A stretch of 64,000 nt of DNA from Daejeonella sp. (GTDB taxonomy: Bacteria > Bacteroidota > Bacteroidia > Sphingobacteriales > Sphingobacteriaceae), in NCBI RefSeq assembly GCF_030695525.1, contig NZ_JAUYSS010000068.1, positions 1 through 64,000 of the forward strand, written 5' to 3'. This document shows, piece after piece, positions 30,447 to 39,090 of the stretch. Position 1 is the stretch's first letter, and each line of letters begins with the position of its first letter. The translations under genes and the position numbers were made by a program. The notes under the pieces were generated by a model. It had not been told where the DNA came from, did no database searches, and saw only the letters and a program-made list of their open reading frames with translations.

Positions 30447-31022
30447 ATGACAAACAATTCAAAAACATTATTATACAAAACAATAACCGACTTGACTGAA
30501 ATTTCAGCTTCAAGCCTTGACAAGCTATTTGAAATTGCTAATAAACGACAATTAACAAAAGGAGAAACTATTTTAAAGGAAGGACAAATTTGTAAAAATA
30601 TCATGTTCGTTGAAAAAGGATATGTAAGAACTTTTATTGACAAAGACGGTACAGAAATAAATACGGACTTTACCTTTGAAGGCAATTTTACGACCAACTT
30701 AAAAAGTTTACGTTCTGCTTCTTCGGCTGACAATTCAATACAAGCAGGAGAAATTACAACCCTTTACGAATTTGACAAAGACAAACTTTTAGAACTTTAC
30801 AATGTATCGGCAGAAATAGAATCATTTGGCAGAAAACTTTTAGAGCAACTTTTAATAGCCCAAGAAGAACACACCAACTTGTTTAAAATTTATTCCCCAA
30901 CAGAACGCTATCAATATTTACAGACGAGCAAACCTGAGATATTGCAACGAATAAGTCTTTCACAACTTTCATCTTATTTGGGTATTGCAAGGGAAACATT
31001 AAGCAGAATTAGAAAAAAATAA
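30447..31022 (+). CDS. Crp/Fnr family transcriptional regulator
   Basis: cNMP-binding fold (GQICKNIMFVEKGYVRTF...) plus C-terminal HTH ISLSQLSSYLGIARETLSRIRKK. Confidence 0.9.
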   Translation: MTNNSKTLLYKTITDLTEISASSLDKLFEIANKRQLTKGETILKEGQICKNIMFVEKGYVRTFIDKDGTEINTDFTFEGNFTTNLKSLRSASSADNSIQAGEITTLYEFDKDKLLELYNVSAEIESFGRKLLEQLLIAQEEHTNLFKIYSPTERYQYLQTSKPEILQRISLSQLSSYLGIARETLSRIRKK

Positions 31023-31108
31023 AAGTATAGAAAGTTTTTGTGACGATTATCACAGGTAAAAGCGATTACAACGAATAACCTTTGCAATTCATTTTAAAAG
31101 CGAAAAAG

Positions 31109-31537
31109 ATGAATTCAAAAAACAAATCAATCGTAACAAATTTCATTGAAGAAATTTGGAATCAAAACGAATTTGAAAAAATTGATAATTACATTTCTGC
31201 CGACTTTATTGACCATTCGTTACCGCCTACTCTGCCAGCAGACAAAGACGGTATGAAACTTTGGATTATCGGAACAGGCAAATCTTTTGAGCATAAAACC
31301 ATTATTGACGACATTGTTTGCGAAGAAGATAAGGTTATGCTGAAAATAAGAATGCAACTTAAACACATTGGCGTTTGGAGAGATATTGAACCGACTCATT
31401 TTGAAATATCAACGGTTGGTTATAGGTATTACAAACTTGCTGACGGGAAAATTGTAGAACATTGGTCTTTGCTAGACGGCAACTCAATTGAAAACCAACT
31501 TAAAAAAGCCAAACACGGTTGTAAAATACAGGAATAA
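31109..31537 (+). CDS. SnoaL-like / ester cyclase family protein
   Basis: NFIEEIWNQNEFEKIDNYISADFIDHSLPP...DGKIVEHWSLLDG. The start is probably MNSKNK, downstream of the track start 31082. Confidence 0.85.
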   Translation: MNSKNKSIVTNFIEEIWNQNEFEKIDNYISADFIDHSLPPTLPADKDGMKLWIIGTGKSFEHKTIIDDIVCEEDKVMLKIRMQLKHIGVWRDIEPTHFEISTVGYRYYKLADGKIVEHWSLLDGNSIENQLKKAKHGCKIQE

Positions 31538-31548
31538 GCGGACAAAAT

Positions 31549-31690
31549 GCACAGCACAGCGGTTTGGCGTAATGGGGGCGGAGGTTCTTCGTATGAAAAT
31601 TTGTGCTAAATTTGAACTGTGTGCTTCGGAGAAACTTTTGTGGTGAAATGCCCCCCACTGCACCAAGCCGCAAACCGTTGGCGGTAACGC
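31549..31690. repeat. attC-like imperfect inverted repeat 2
   Basis: CGGTTTG (31560-31566) / CAAACCG (31671-31677); GGGGGC (31574-31579) / GCCCCC (31650-31655). Confidence 0.6.
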
Positions 31691-31824
31691 GACCCAAACT
31701 CAGGTAATCAAAAAATCATAAATAAATGATTGATGATTTGAACTCATAAAGATAATACGACGAAAAATTATCGAAGTAACGAAAGTGAAAAACATTAATT
31801 AAAACCCGTAGTGAAATATACTAA

Positions 31825-32268
31825 ATGAAATTATCCGAGTATGTAAAAAAAAGAAATGGAGTTCCAATTGGACATTCAAGTTCACTTCAAAATAATTTGC
31901 AAAGGTCGCTTGGAGCCAAAAACTTTTCGGCATTTTGGAATTTCTGGAACCCGATTTTCGGTTATTATTTAGGTACAAAAATATTTAAACCTTTGAAAAG
32001 GGAACTTCCTGCTGGGTTTGCCGTTGTTTTGACATTCGTTTTTTGCGGATTAGTTCACGATTTAGTTACGACTTTAATAAGAGGAAAACTTTCGTTATTT
32101 TTTTCTGTCTGGTTTCTTTTAATGGGAACAGCGGTTACGGTTTCGAAATTTTTAAACTATGACCTATCGAATAAGAAGTGGATTTTCAGAGCTTTAATGA
32201 ACTTAACAATAATAGGTGTATGTTTATTTCTGACAAATTATCTAAACACAATATGGAAGTATTATTAA
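31825..32268 (+). CDS. Small membrane protein, possible MBOAT-like acyltransferase fragment
   Basis: NFWNPIFGYYLG...LPAGFAVVLTFVFCGLVHDLV; family assignment tentative. Confidence 0.5.
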   Translation: MKLSEYVKKRNGVPIGHSSSLQNNLQRSLGAKNFSAFWNFWNPIFGYYLGTKIFKPLKRELPAGFAVVLTFVFCGLVHDLVTTLIRGKLSLFFSVWFLLMGTAVTVSKFLNYDLSNKKWIFRALMNLTIIGVCLFLTNYLNTIWKYY

Positions 32269-32330
32269 AATTAGCGAAGAACCAAATTTGACAAAAGACG
32301 AACAATAAGGTATAAAAACAATATGTACTA

Positions 32331-32462
32331 CCCTTAACATGGTATTGGCAATAGTGGGCTGACAGTTATGAGCCCAACATTTATAATTCTATTGCGCATT
32401 TGTACAAATGATGAACTGTTGTTTTTCAAATGCCCACCATCTTTAATATGTAAAACGTTATG
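32331..32462. repeat. attC-like imperfect inverted repeat 3
   Basis: ATAGTGGGCT (32351-32360) / TGCCCACCAT (32431-32440); further GACAGTT / AACTGTT; ends TTAAC ... CGTTATG. Confidence 0.55.
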
Positions 32463-32474
32463 AAAAATCCTTAA

Positions 32475-32755
32475 ATGACATCAGTATTAACAAATCATTC
32501 TTCATTCTGTTTTGTTCATAACAAGCACAGTTTTTGGTCAAAGCGATCAGGAATATTGGGATGATTGAAAGCGAAGTATTATTTAAAATAGGGTAGGAAG
32601 AAACATGGATGCCAGTTCAGCCACAAATTCTGGAAGTACTAAAAAAAGAAGTCAAAAAGGGAAATAGAGTGACTCTGTACTGTCTTCATTTCAATGAGCA
32701 TAACAGTAAGAATATATTATATAACACTTTTTTAATTTCAGAATTTTACAAATAG
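32475..32755 (+). pseudogene. Decayed gene for an exported protein (frameshift plus internal stop)
   Basis: Signal-like ILHSVLFITSTVFGQSDQEYWD in one frame; IGMIESEVLFKIG*EETWMPVQPQILEVLKKEVKKGNRVTLYCLHFNEHNSKNILYNTFLISEFYK* in another. Confidence 0.6.
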
Positions 32756-32881
32756 CTGATGCTAACAGGCCTTTGACAAAAAGGCGGAGCGGGAAAGATA
32801 TAAATAGTGACATACCTGAAGCGGCAATACTATGGGCTTGAGGCGCAAAATTAATATGACAAAACCAGACTGACACACTAT

Positions 32882-33298
32882 ATGATTAGAAGGATAACCG
32901 TACTTTTTGTCAGTTGTATAACCTTTGCAAGCTACTTTCTTCTTTGCTGTAACAATAAACCGGAACAAAAAATTATAAGAAAACCGATTGATTATATAAG
33001 ACCAATTCCAGGTGTCAACGATAGCATACCGACCGAACTTGCTGAAAAGGGTAAAGTACTGATTGCTTATTCAGATTGTTATACTTGTCATAAAATTAAT
33101 GAAAGATCTGTAGGTCCGGCTTTTAATGATATTGCAAAAAGGTACCCTGTAAAAAAAGTTTATATTGAAATGCTTGCTCAAAAAGTAATTATGGGTGGAA
33201 GCAGAAGCTGGGGCTATCCGGTTATGACCCCGCATCCTAAACTTTCATTGGAAGAAGCAAAAATTATGGTTAGTTATATTTTATCGTTAAAAAAATAG
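32882..33298 (+). CDS. c-type cytochrome, lipoprotein-like
   Basis: DCYTCHK heme motif; VGPAFNDIAKRY; C-terminal VSYILSLKK. Confidence 0.88.
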   Translation: MIRRITVLFVSCITFASYFLLCCNNKPEQKIIRKPIDYIRPIPGVNDSIPTELAEKGKVLIAYSDCYTCHKINERSVGPAFNDIAKRYPVKKVYIEMLAQKVIMGGSRSWGYPVMTPHPKLSLEEAKIMVSYILSLKK

Positions 33299-33301
33299 TG
33301 C

Positions 33302-33415
33302 GGCAATAAATTTTCCGCTTATAGGCCAGGATTTGTTAAACATTAACATGGCTGGTTCTAATTTTATTAGCTTAGTACGATGCGAAAGCGGATTGCAATT
33401 TGCCCGTATCAATTT
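33302..33415. repeat. Long imperfect inverted repeat
   Basis: GGCAATAAATTTTCCGCTT ... AAGCGGATTGCAATTTGCC. Confidence 0.5.
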
Positions 33416-33477
33416 ATGCCTGAAATATCATTAATAGTTAGCCTGAAGGGTTCCAAAAACGGTTAAAGATTTAGAAA

Positions 33478-33921
33478 ATGAAGCAGTTTTTTAAAGAACT
33501 ATTTGAATATAGTCATCATTTCAATCAGAAATTGGGGGATGTATATGAGGGGAATCCTGATCAGATTTCTGAAAAAGCACTGAAACTCTATAATCATATT
33601 TTAAACGCACATCAAATTTGGAATAACAGAATTATAGCAAAAGAAACACCATTTGGAGTTTGGGAAATGCATCCTCTTGAAGACTTAAAAGTGATTGATA
33701 AGAGAAACTTTGAAGCAACTTTATTGATTCTCGAAAGATTTGACCCGAGAAATAGCATCAGCTATACAAACACAAAGAGACAAACATTTCAGAATAGCAT
33801 CCGGGATACCTTGTTTCACATTATAAATCATTCAAGCTATCACAGGGGACAAATTGCAACAGAATTTAAAAAGCATGGGCTTGAACCTTTGCGGACGGAC
33901 TACATTTTATACAAACGATAA
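33478..33921 (+). CDS. DinB family protein
   Basis: ILNAHQIWNNRI...DTLFHIINHSSYHRGQIATEFKKHGLEPLRTDYILY. Confidence 0.9.
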   Translation: MKQFFKELFEYSHHFNQKLGDVYEGNPDQISEKALKLYNHILNAHQIWNNRIIAKETPFGVWEMHPLEDLKVIDKRNFEATLLILERFDPRNSISYTNTKRQTFQNSIRDTLFHIINHSSYHRGQIATEFKKHGLEPLRTDYILYKR

Positions 33922-34249
33922 AATGTAGAATTATACTAGTAAAAGTAAATAGGAGTGTTAATCCCTGAATTACAGGGAAGCTTATAAATGCATTTAAATC
34001 CATAAAAAAGAAGGAATAAATTACTGATAATATCTTTCTCAAAGATAAATTACAAACCTGAAAAAGCTTGCTTTCTTATGCCGGCAAATCGCTTTTATAC
34101 AATTGGCAGTGGTTTGATTATCTAAAATTTAACTGGGGTCTTAGGTGAATTGACCATAGCTGAATAAATAACGGATATATTCGTGTAAATTGGATTAATA
34201 AGTGACGTGTTGCCTAATTTATTTGTGTGCTTTACATTAAATTGAGATT

Positions 34250-35569
34250 ATGAAAAAACTTTACTTTATTAGAAAGATTTTCCATTTTTTTAGTTTAGAA
34301 TCTGAACTGGAAAATCAGGATTCTGTATATGAAGAAATAAAAAAAGGAATAATTTTCAAGGGTACAAATCTTTGGATATTGATTTTTGCAATTATTGTAG
34401 CTTCTGTTGGTCTCAATATGAACTCCACAGCAGTAATAATTGGAGCTATGCTCATATCACCCTTAATGGGTCCTATTAATGGAATGGGTTATAGTATTGC
34501 AACCTATGATTTTGACCTGTTTAGAAAATCGATTAAAAACTTTTCATTCGCAATATTAGTCAGTCTTATCGCCTCCACTGCCTATTTTGCATTAAGCCCC
34601 GTCTCAACAGCACATTCTGAGTTATTGGCCAGAACAAGTCCGACGATATATGATGTTTTGATTGCATTATTTGGCGGTTTAGCCGGTATCGTAGCAATAA
34701 GCAGTAAACAAAAGGGGAATGTAATTCCTGGTGTTGCCATTGCAACAGCGCTTATGCCTCCTTTGTGTACTGCAGGTTACGGACTTGCAACAGGGCAGTT
34801 TAATTTTTTCTTTGGGGCGCTTTATTTATTTACAATTAATACCATATTTATTGCCATTGCATCGGTTTGGATTTCACAATTATTAAAATTTCCGATTAGA
34901 AGTATTGTTGAGGAAGGTAAAAAGAAGAAAATCAACAGAACAATAACTCTGGTAATTACCATTGTTCTTTTACCCAGTATATTTTTCGGATACAAGCTTG
35001 TAAAACAGGAAGAGTTTTCACAAAAAGCCCAGAAATATGTTTCCAATGTTTCGCTTTTCGAAGGGAACTACCTCTTAAAACATAATATAGACATCAAAAA
35101 AAGTAAGATTACTTTAGTGTATGGAGGTTCTGCACTTTCAGAAAAACAGAAAAAGGCGATAATTCAAAAATCAAATGATTTTAATTTTAAAGATGCTGTA
35201 ATTCAAATAGAACAGGGATTAACTTTTAGCAATTTGGATGATAGTAATCTTGAATTATATAAACTTAAAGAGCAAATTGTAAATTTAAATACTACCATAA
35301 ATAAAAAAAATGTAGAGATAGAGAGTTTCTTAAATCAACAAAAGTTTGGTCAAATTCTTTTAAATGAAATAAAAACTATTTATCCACAGATCCAGGGTTG
35401 CAGCTATTCTGAGTCTCTGGTTTTTCATGATTCATCTTCAGTTCCCTTAAAATCATCAGTTATTATTTTATCAGTTAAATCAAACATCCGTGCTTCTGAT
35501 AAAATAAAAATTAAGAATTGGTTTAGTCAACGGTTAAAAAGTGAGGAAGTAAAAATTTTTTATGAATAG
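34250..35569 (+). CDS. DUF389 family membrane protein
   Basis: ASVGLNMNSTAVIIGAMLISPLMGPINGMGYS; GVAIATALMPPLCTAGYGLATG. Confidence 0.92.
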   Translation: MKKLYFIRKIFHFFSLESELENQDSVYEEIKKGIIFKGTNLWILIFAIIVASVGLNMNSTAVIIGAMLISPLMGPINGMGYSIATYDFDLFRKSIKNFSFAILVSLIASTAYFALSPVSTAHSELLARTSPTIYDVLIALFGGLAGIVAISSKQKGNVIPGVAIATALMPPLCTAGYGLATGQFNFFFGALYLFTINTIFIAIASVWISQLLKFPIRSIVEEGKKKKINRTITLVITIVLLPSIFFGYKLVKQEEFSQKAQKYVSNVSLFEGNYLLKHNIDIKKSKITLVYGGSALSEKQKKAIIQKSNDFNFKDAVIQIEQGLTFSNLDDSNLELYKLKEQIVNLNTTINKKNVEIESFLNQQKFGQILLNEIKTIYPQIQGCSYSESLVFHDSSSVPLKSSVIILSVKSNIRASDKIKIKNWFSQRLKSEEVKIFYE

Positions 35570-35784
35570 GCACAGTGCAAAACACGAAATATAAAGCACC
35601 CCGGGTTCAATAATTAGCAAGTATGTCCTTTTCATTTTGAATTTTTCTTAAGGATTATTACAGTCTGAATTCGAAAACCCAAACCATTGATATTTTAGGG
35701 TCTGAGTGCCAAATAATACCCCAGTTTGCCTGGTTTCGAGCGTTTTAAGCAATACTGCAAGCTGTCATAAAAACAACAAACTGA

Positions 35785-36174
35785 ATGATTGAAATAATTG
35801 CCAGATGGACAACAATACTTTTTGGATTATTTTTTATTAGTGCCGGCCTTTTGATGCTTTTTAAACCTCAAAAAGCCAGAGTTATTTTAAGAAAAGCAGG
35901 AAGCACAAATTTTATTAATTATGCCGAAATTACCATTAGACTGATACCGGCCATCGGCCTGATTTTGTCGGCTGAGTACTCTAAATTCCCGGATATATTT
36001 AAAATAGCAGGTTGGTTTATGCTTTGTACATCTTTAGTTTTATATTTCGTGCCAAGACATCTGCACCATAATTTTTCTTTGAAAGCGGCTGATATTTTAA
36101 AGCCCTTATACTTTCAATTGATTTCGCCAATTTCTCTTCTAATTGGTATTCTGTTGATTTATTCCATAATTTAA
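35785..36174 (+). CDS. Hypothetical membrane protein
   Basis: Several hydrophobic segments. Confidence 0.6.
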   Translation: MIEIIARWTTILFGLFFISAGLLMLFKPQKARVILRKAGSTNFINYAEITIRLIPAIGLILSAEYSKFPDIFKIAGWFMLCTSLVLYFVPRHLHHNFSLKAADILKPLYFQLISPISLLIGILLIYSII

Positions 36175-36268
36175 AGCTGAAAACTCAATTTATTACGAAT
36201 TCAGACAGCTAGAAACCTGAAGCACGAAAACTGAAAGAAATTTTAATGCAATTGAAAACCAGGTTAAT

Positions 36269-37156
36269 TTAATGCAATGGCCTTTGTTTGATGATCCCCC
36301 CTTTAGTTTCAGTGATCGCACTCATAACAATAAAAGCCTTGTGATCAATCAGTTCAATTTCTTCTTTTAATTTGGAGACTTCCAGTCGGGTGACAACAGT
36401 AAAGATGATATCAATACTTTTGTTTTTAAATTGAGAATGTTCAAGTCCTCTTTCTCCTTTGTAAATCGTTACACCACGCCCTAGTTTTTGGGTTATTGCT
36501 TCACGTATCTGGGCACTTTTGGATGAAATTATAGTTACCCCAGTGTACTCTTCAATTCCCTGAATAATAAAATCAACCGTCTTGGAAGCCGAGAGATAAG
36601 TCAGAATGGAATATAAAGCTGTTTCTACGTCTAAAATAAAAGCGGCTGCAATGAATATTACAACATTGATTAACAAAATGATATCCCCCATACTCAAAAA
36701 ACTTCTTCTGTTTATATAAACAGCAAGGATCTCAGTTCCATCAATAACACATCCGCCTCTGATTGCAAGACCAATCCCTGATCCCAGAAAGAAGCCACCG
36801 AATATGGATATCAATAATTTATCATCAGTAATTGTTGGAAAATCAATAAAAAAAATAACTGCAGATAGAGATAAAATGGCAATACTTGTTTTGATTGCAA
36901 AACTTTTGCTGATTTGTTTTGCACCCATCAAAATAAATGGGGCATTAAATACGATGATCCAAACAGAAACAGGAATTCCGGTCAGTTGATAAGTTAAAAG
37001 GGAAATGCCGGTAATTCCACCATCAATAAAGTGATTAGGAAGCAGAAAACCTTTTAAGCCGAATGATGCAAGCCCGACTCCCAATAAAATTAGAACAGCT
37101 CTACCGAGATAGATTTTAAACTGCAATAATCTTCTCGATCTTCTGGTTGCTTTCAT
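36269..37156 (-). CDS. YitT family membrane protein (DUF161/DUF2179)
   Basis: GLKGFLLPNHFIDGGITGISLL; C-terminal DUF2179-like GRGVTIYKGERG...TVVTRLEVSKLKEEI. Confidence 0.9.
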   Translation of the reverse strand: MKATRRSRRLLQFKIYLGRAVLILLGVGLASFGLKGFLLPNHFIDGGITGISLLTYQLTGIPVSVWIIVFNAPFILMGAKQISKSFAIKTSIAILSLSAVIFFIDFPTITDDKLLISIFGGFFLGSGIGLAIRGGCVIDGTEILAVYINRRSFLSMGDIILLINVVIFIAAAFILDVETALYSILTYLSASKTVDFIIQGIEEYTGVTIISSKSAQIREAITQKLGRGVTIYKGERGLEHSQFKNKSIDIIFTVVTRLEVSKLKEEIELIDHKAFIVMSAITETKGGIIKQRPLH

Positions 37157-37211
37157 GTCGTTAAAAATACTTCAAAGTTTTGGTGCTATGGAAATTTTAT
37201 TCATCTTTGTT

Positions 37212-37292
37212 ATGAAGATGAGCAAGAATACAATATATACAATCTGGTGGTGGCAAATGGAAGAACATTTGGCAATCAGCAGAGGTATGTAA
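37212..37292 (+). CDS. trpL: Candidate trp leader peptide MKMSKNTIYTIWWWQMEEHLAISRGM*
   Basis: 26-codon ORF with three consecutive Trp codons at 37245-37253, upstream of a terminator and trpD; too short for the ORF track. Alternative start at 37218. Confidence 0.8.
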   Translation: MKMSKNTIYTIWWWQMEEHLAISRGM

Positions 37293-37346
37293 TTTTCGAT
37301 ATAAGGAATTATTTATTAAGGGTTGCCATAAGGCAACCCTTTTTTT
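37254..37346 (+). promoter_or_regulatory. Candidate trp attenuator (1:2, 2:3 and 3:4 helices)
   Basis: CAAATG(37254-59)/CATTTG(37266-71); GGCAATC(37271-77)/GGTTGCC(37321-27); terminator AAGGGTTGCC/GGCAACCCTT. Confidence 0.75.
37318..37346 (+). terminator. Perfect 10-bp intrinsic terminator (attenuator)
   Basis: AAGGGTTGCC-ATAA-GGCAACCCTT followed by TTTTT. Confidence 0.93.
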
Positions 37347-37431
37347 ATGAAATTCGGTTGGATTTATGAAAATTTGAAATAAGAATATTAAAATTGAATG
37401 CTTAAAACGATTCGGATTACTTAATACATTT

Positions 37432-38418
37432 ATGAAGAAGATACTTAACCACCTTTTTGAACACAAAACATTCAGTCGTGAAGAGTCGAAGGAAATACTC
37501 ACGAATATTACACTCGGGAAGTATAATGCCTCTCAAATGGCTGCATTTATGGCTGCCTATTGTATGCGTAGCATTACAGTTGAAGAACTTGAAGGCTTTA
37601 GGGATGGGATGCTTGAACTATGCCTTAAAACGGATCTGAGCGAGTATGAGCTTATTGATCTTTGTGGTACAGGTGGTGATGGAAAGGATACGTTCAATAT
37701 TTCTACCCTGGCTTCATTTGTGGTTGCGGGAGCTGGTTATAAGGTATCAAAGCATGGAAATTATGGGGTATCTTCCGGCTGTGGCTCTTCCAATGTGATG
37801 GAATACCTGGGCTATAAATTCAGAAATGATATTGATCACCTGAAAAAGAGTCTGGATGAAGCCGGAATTTGCTTTTTACATGCTCCGCTATTTCATGCTG
37901 CCATGAAAACGGTTGCGCCAATCCGTAAAGAACTGGGTGTGAAGACCTTCTTTAATATGCTTGGACCATTAGTAAATCCTTCGCGGCCAAAATATCAGAT
38001 GGTTGGAGTATTTAGCCTTGAACTTGCCCGTTTATATGCCTATCTCTATCAGAAATCCAAAATTGGCTATACTATCGTTCATGCTTTGGAAGGTTATGAT
38101 GAAATTTCATTGACCTGTGATTTCAAGACTTTTTCTCCCTCAGGCGAACATATTCATTCGATATCCGATTTGGGCTTTGAGAAAATTGATCCCTCGAAAA
38201 TAGGAGGGGGAAGTACTGTTCAGGAATCAGCTGAAATTTTTAAAGCTGTGCTTGATAGAGAAGGAAGTATTGAGCAAAACAGTGTTGTTCTCTGCAATGC
38301 AGCGGTAGCTATCCGGACAATAAAGCCTGATAAATCCTTTTCCGATTGTTATTATGAGGCTGAAGAGTCCCTGAATAGTGGAATGGCTTTGAGGAGTTTT
38401 AATCGATTATTGTCATGA
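37432..38418 (+). CDS. trpD: Anthranilate phosphoribosyltransferase
   Basis: DLCGTGGDGKDTFNISTLASFVVAGAGYKVSKHGNYGVSSGCGSSNVME. Confidence 0.96.
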   Translation: MKKILNHLFEHKTFSREESKEILTNITLGKYNASQMAAFMAAYCMRSITVEELEGFRDGMLELCLKTDLSEYELIDLCGTGGDGKDTFNISTLASFVVAGAGYKVSKHGNYGVSSGCGSSNVMEYLGYKFRNDIDHLKKSLDEAGICFLHAPLFHAAMKTVAPIRKELGVKTFFNMLGPLVNPSRPKYQMVGVFSLELARLYAYLYQKSKIGYTIVHALEGYDEISLTCDFKTFSPSGEHIHSISDLGFEKIDPSKIGGGSTVQESAEIFKAVLDREGSIEQNSVVLCNAAVAIRTIKPDKSFSDCYYEAEESLNSGMALRSFNRLLS

Positions 38419-39071
38419 AAATTAAGGTTTGCGGAATGAGGGATCCACAAAATATACTCAGTCTTGCTGAAATGAAGCCTGATTATATGGGTTTGATTTT
38501 TTATCCCAAATCAAAGCGTTATATCCCAAATCCGGATAAAGCTATCCTTGCTTCATTACCCGCTTCAATTAATTTAACCGGGGTTTTTGTGAATGAACTG
38601 GAGAATGAGATTGTTGAGAAGGCGATGAATTTTGGTTTAGGCGCAGTGCAGCTTCATGGAGAAGAGTCGCCAGAATATTGCCGGAGTTTGAGAACAAAGC
38701 TAAATAAAAGCAATCCTGATAAGCATATTGAGTTAATCAAGGCTTTTGGAATTTATCCCGGATTCGATTTTAAGGCTCTTGAAAATTATAATGATGTAGT
38801 GGATTACTTTTTATTTGACACCAAAACTTCAGAGCATGGCGGATCAGGTATTGCATTTGATTGGACTATTCTGGATCATTATCAGGGAGAAAAGCTGTTT
38901 TTTTTAAGTGGTGGCTTAAGTCCTGAAAATATCCATGGCTTATTAAATATAGCAATAAACAAAATCTATGCCCTCGATTTGAATAGCAGGTTTGAAATAG
39001 TGCCGGGTTTAAAGAATATAGAAAGCTTAAGATCAGCCTTTCAATTGATCAGGGCAAACAAAATATCCTGA
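38415..39071 (+). CDS. trpF: Phosphoribosylanthranilate isomerase
   Basis: KVCGMRDPQNILSLAEMKPDYMGLIFYPKSKRYI; overlaps trpD. Confidence 0.95.
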   Translation: MKIKVCGMRDPQNILSLAEMKPDYMGLIFYPKSKRYIPNPDKAILASLPASINLTGVFVNELENEIVEKAMNFGLGAVQLHGEESPEYCRSLRTKLNKSNPDKHIELIKAFGIYPGFDFKALENYNDVVDYFLFDTKTSEHGGSGIAFDWTILDHYQGEKLFFLSGGLSPENIHGLLNIAINKIYALDLNSRFEIVPGLKNIESLRSAFQLIRANKIS

Positions 39072-39090
39072 AAAGGAATAATTATAGCAT

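Noticed and set aside
36172-36245. AAGCTGAAAAC...GAAAACTGAAAG segment as another quasi-repeat tract
   Set aside because: Too degenerate to separate from AT-rich background by eye.
37179-37209. TTTG-N19-CATCTTTG as a Bacteroidota-type promoter for the trp leader
   Set aside because: One mismatch to TAnnTTTG and it would place the start site within a few nt of the leader ATG; not solid enough to annotate without TSS data.
37197-37502. 101-aa - strand ORF across the trpD leader
   Set aside because: Covers the trp leader/terminator and trpD start on the other strand; the sense-strand attenuator explains the region better.
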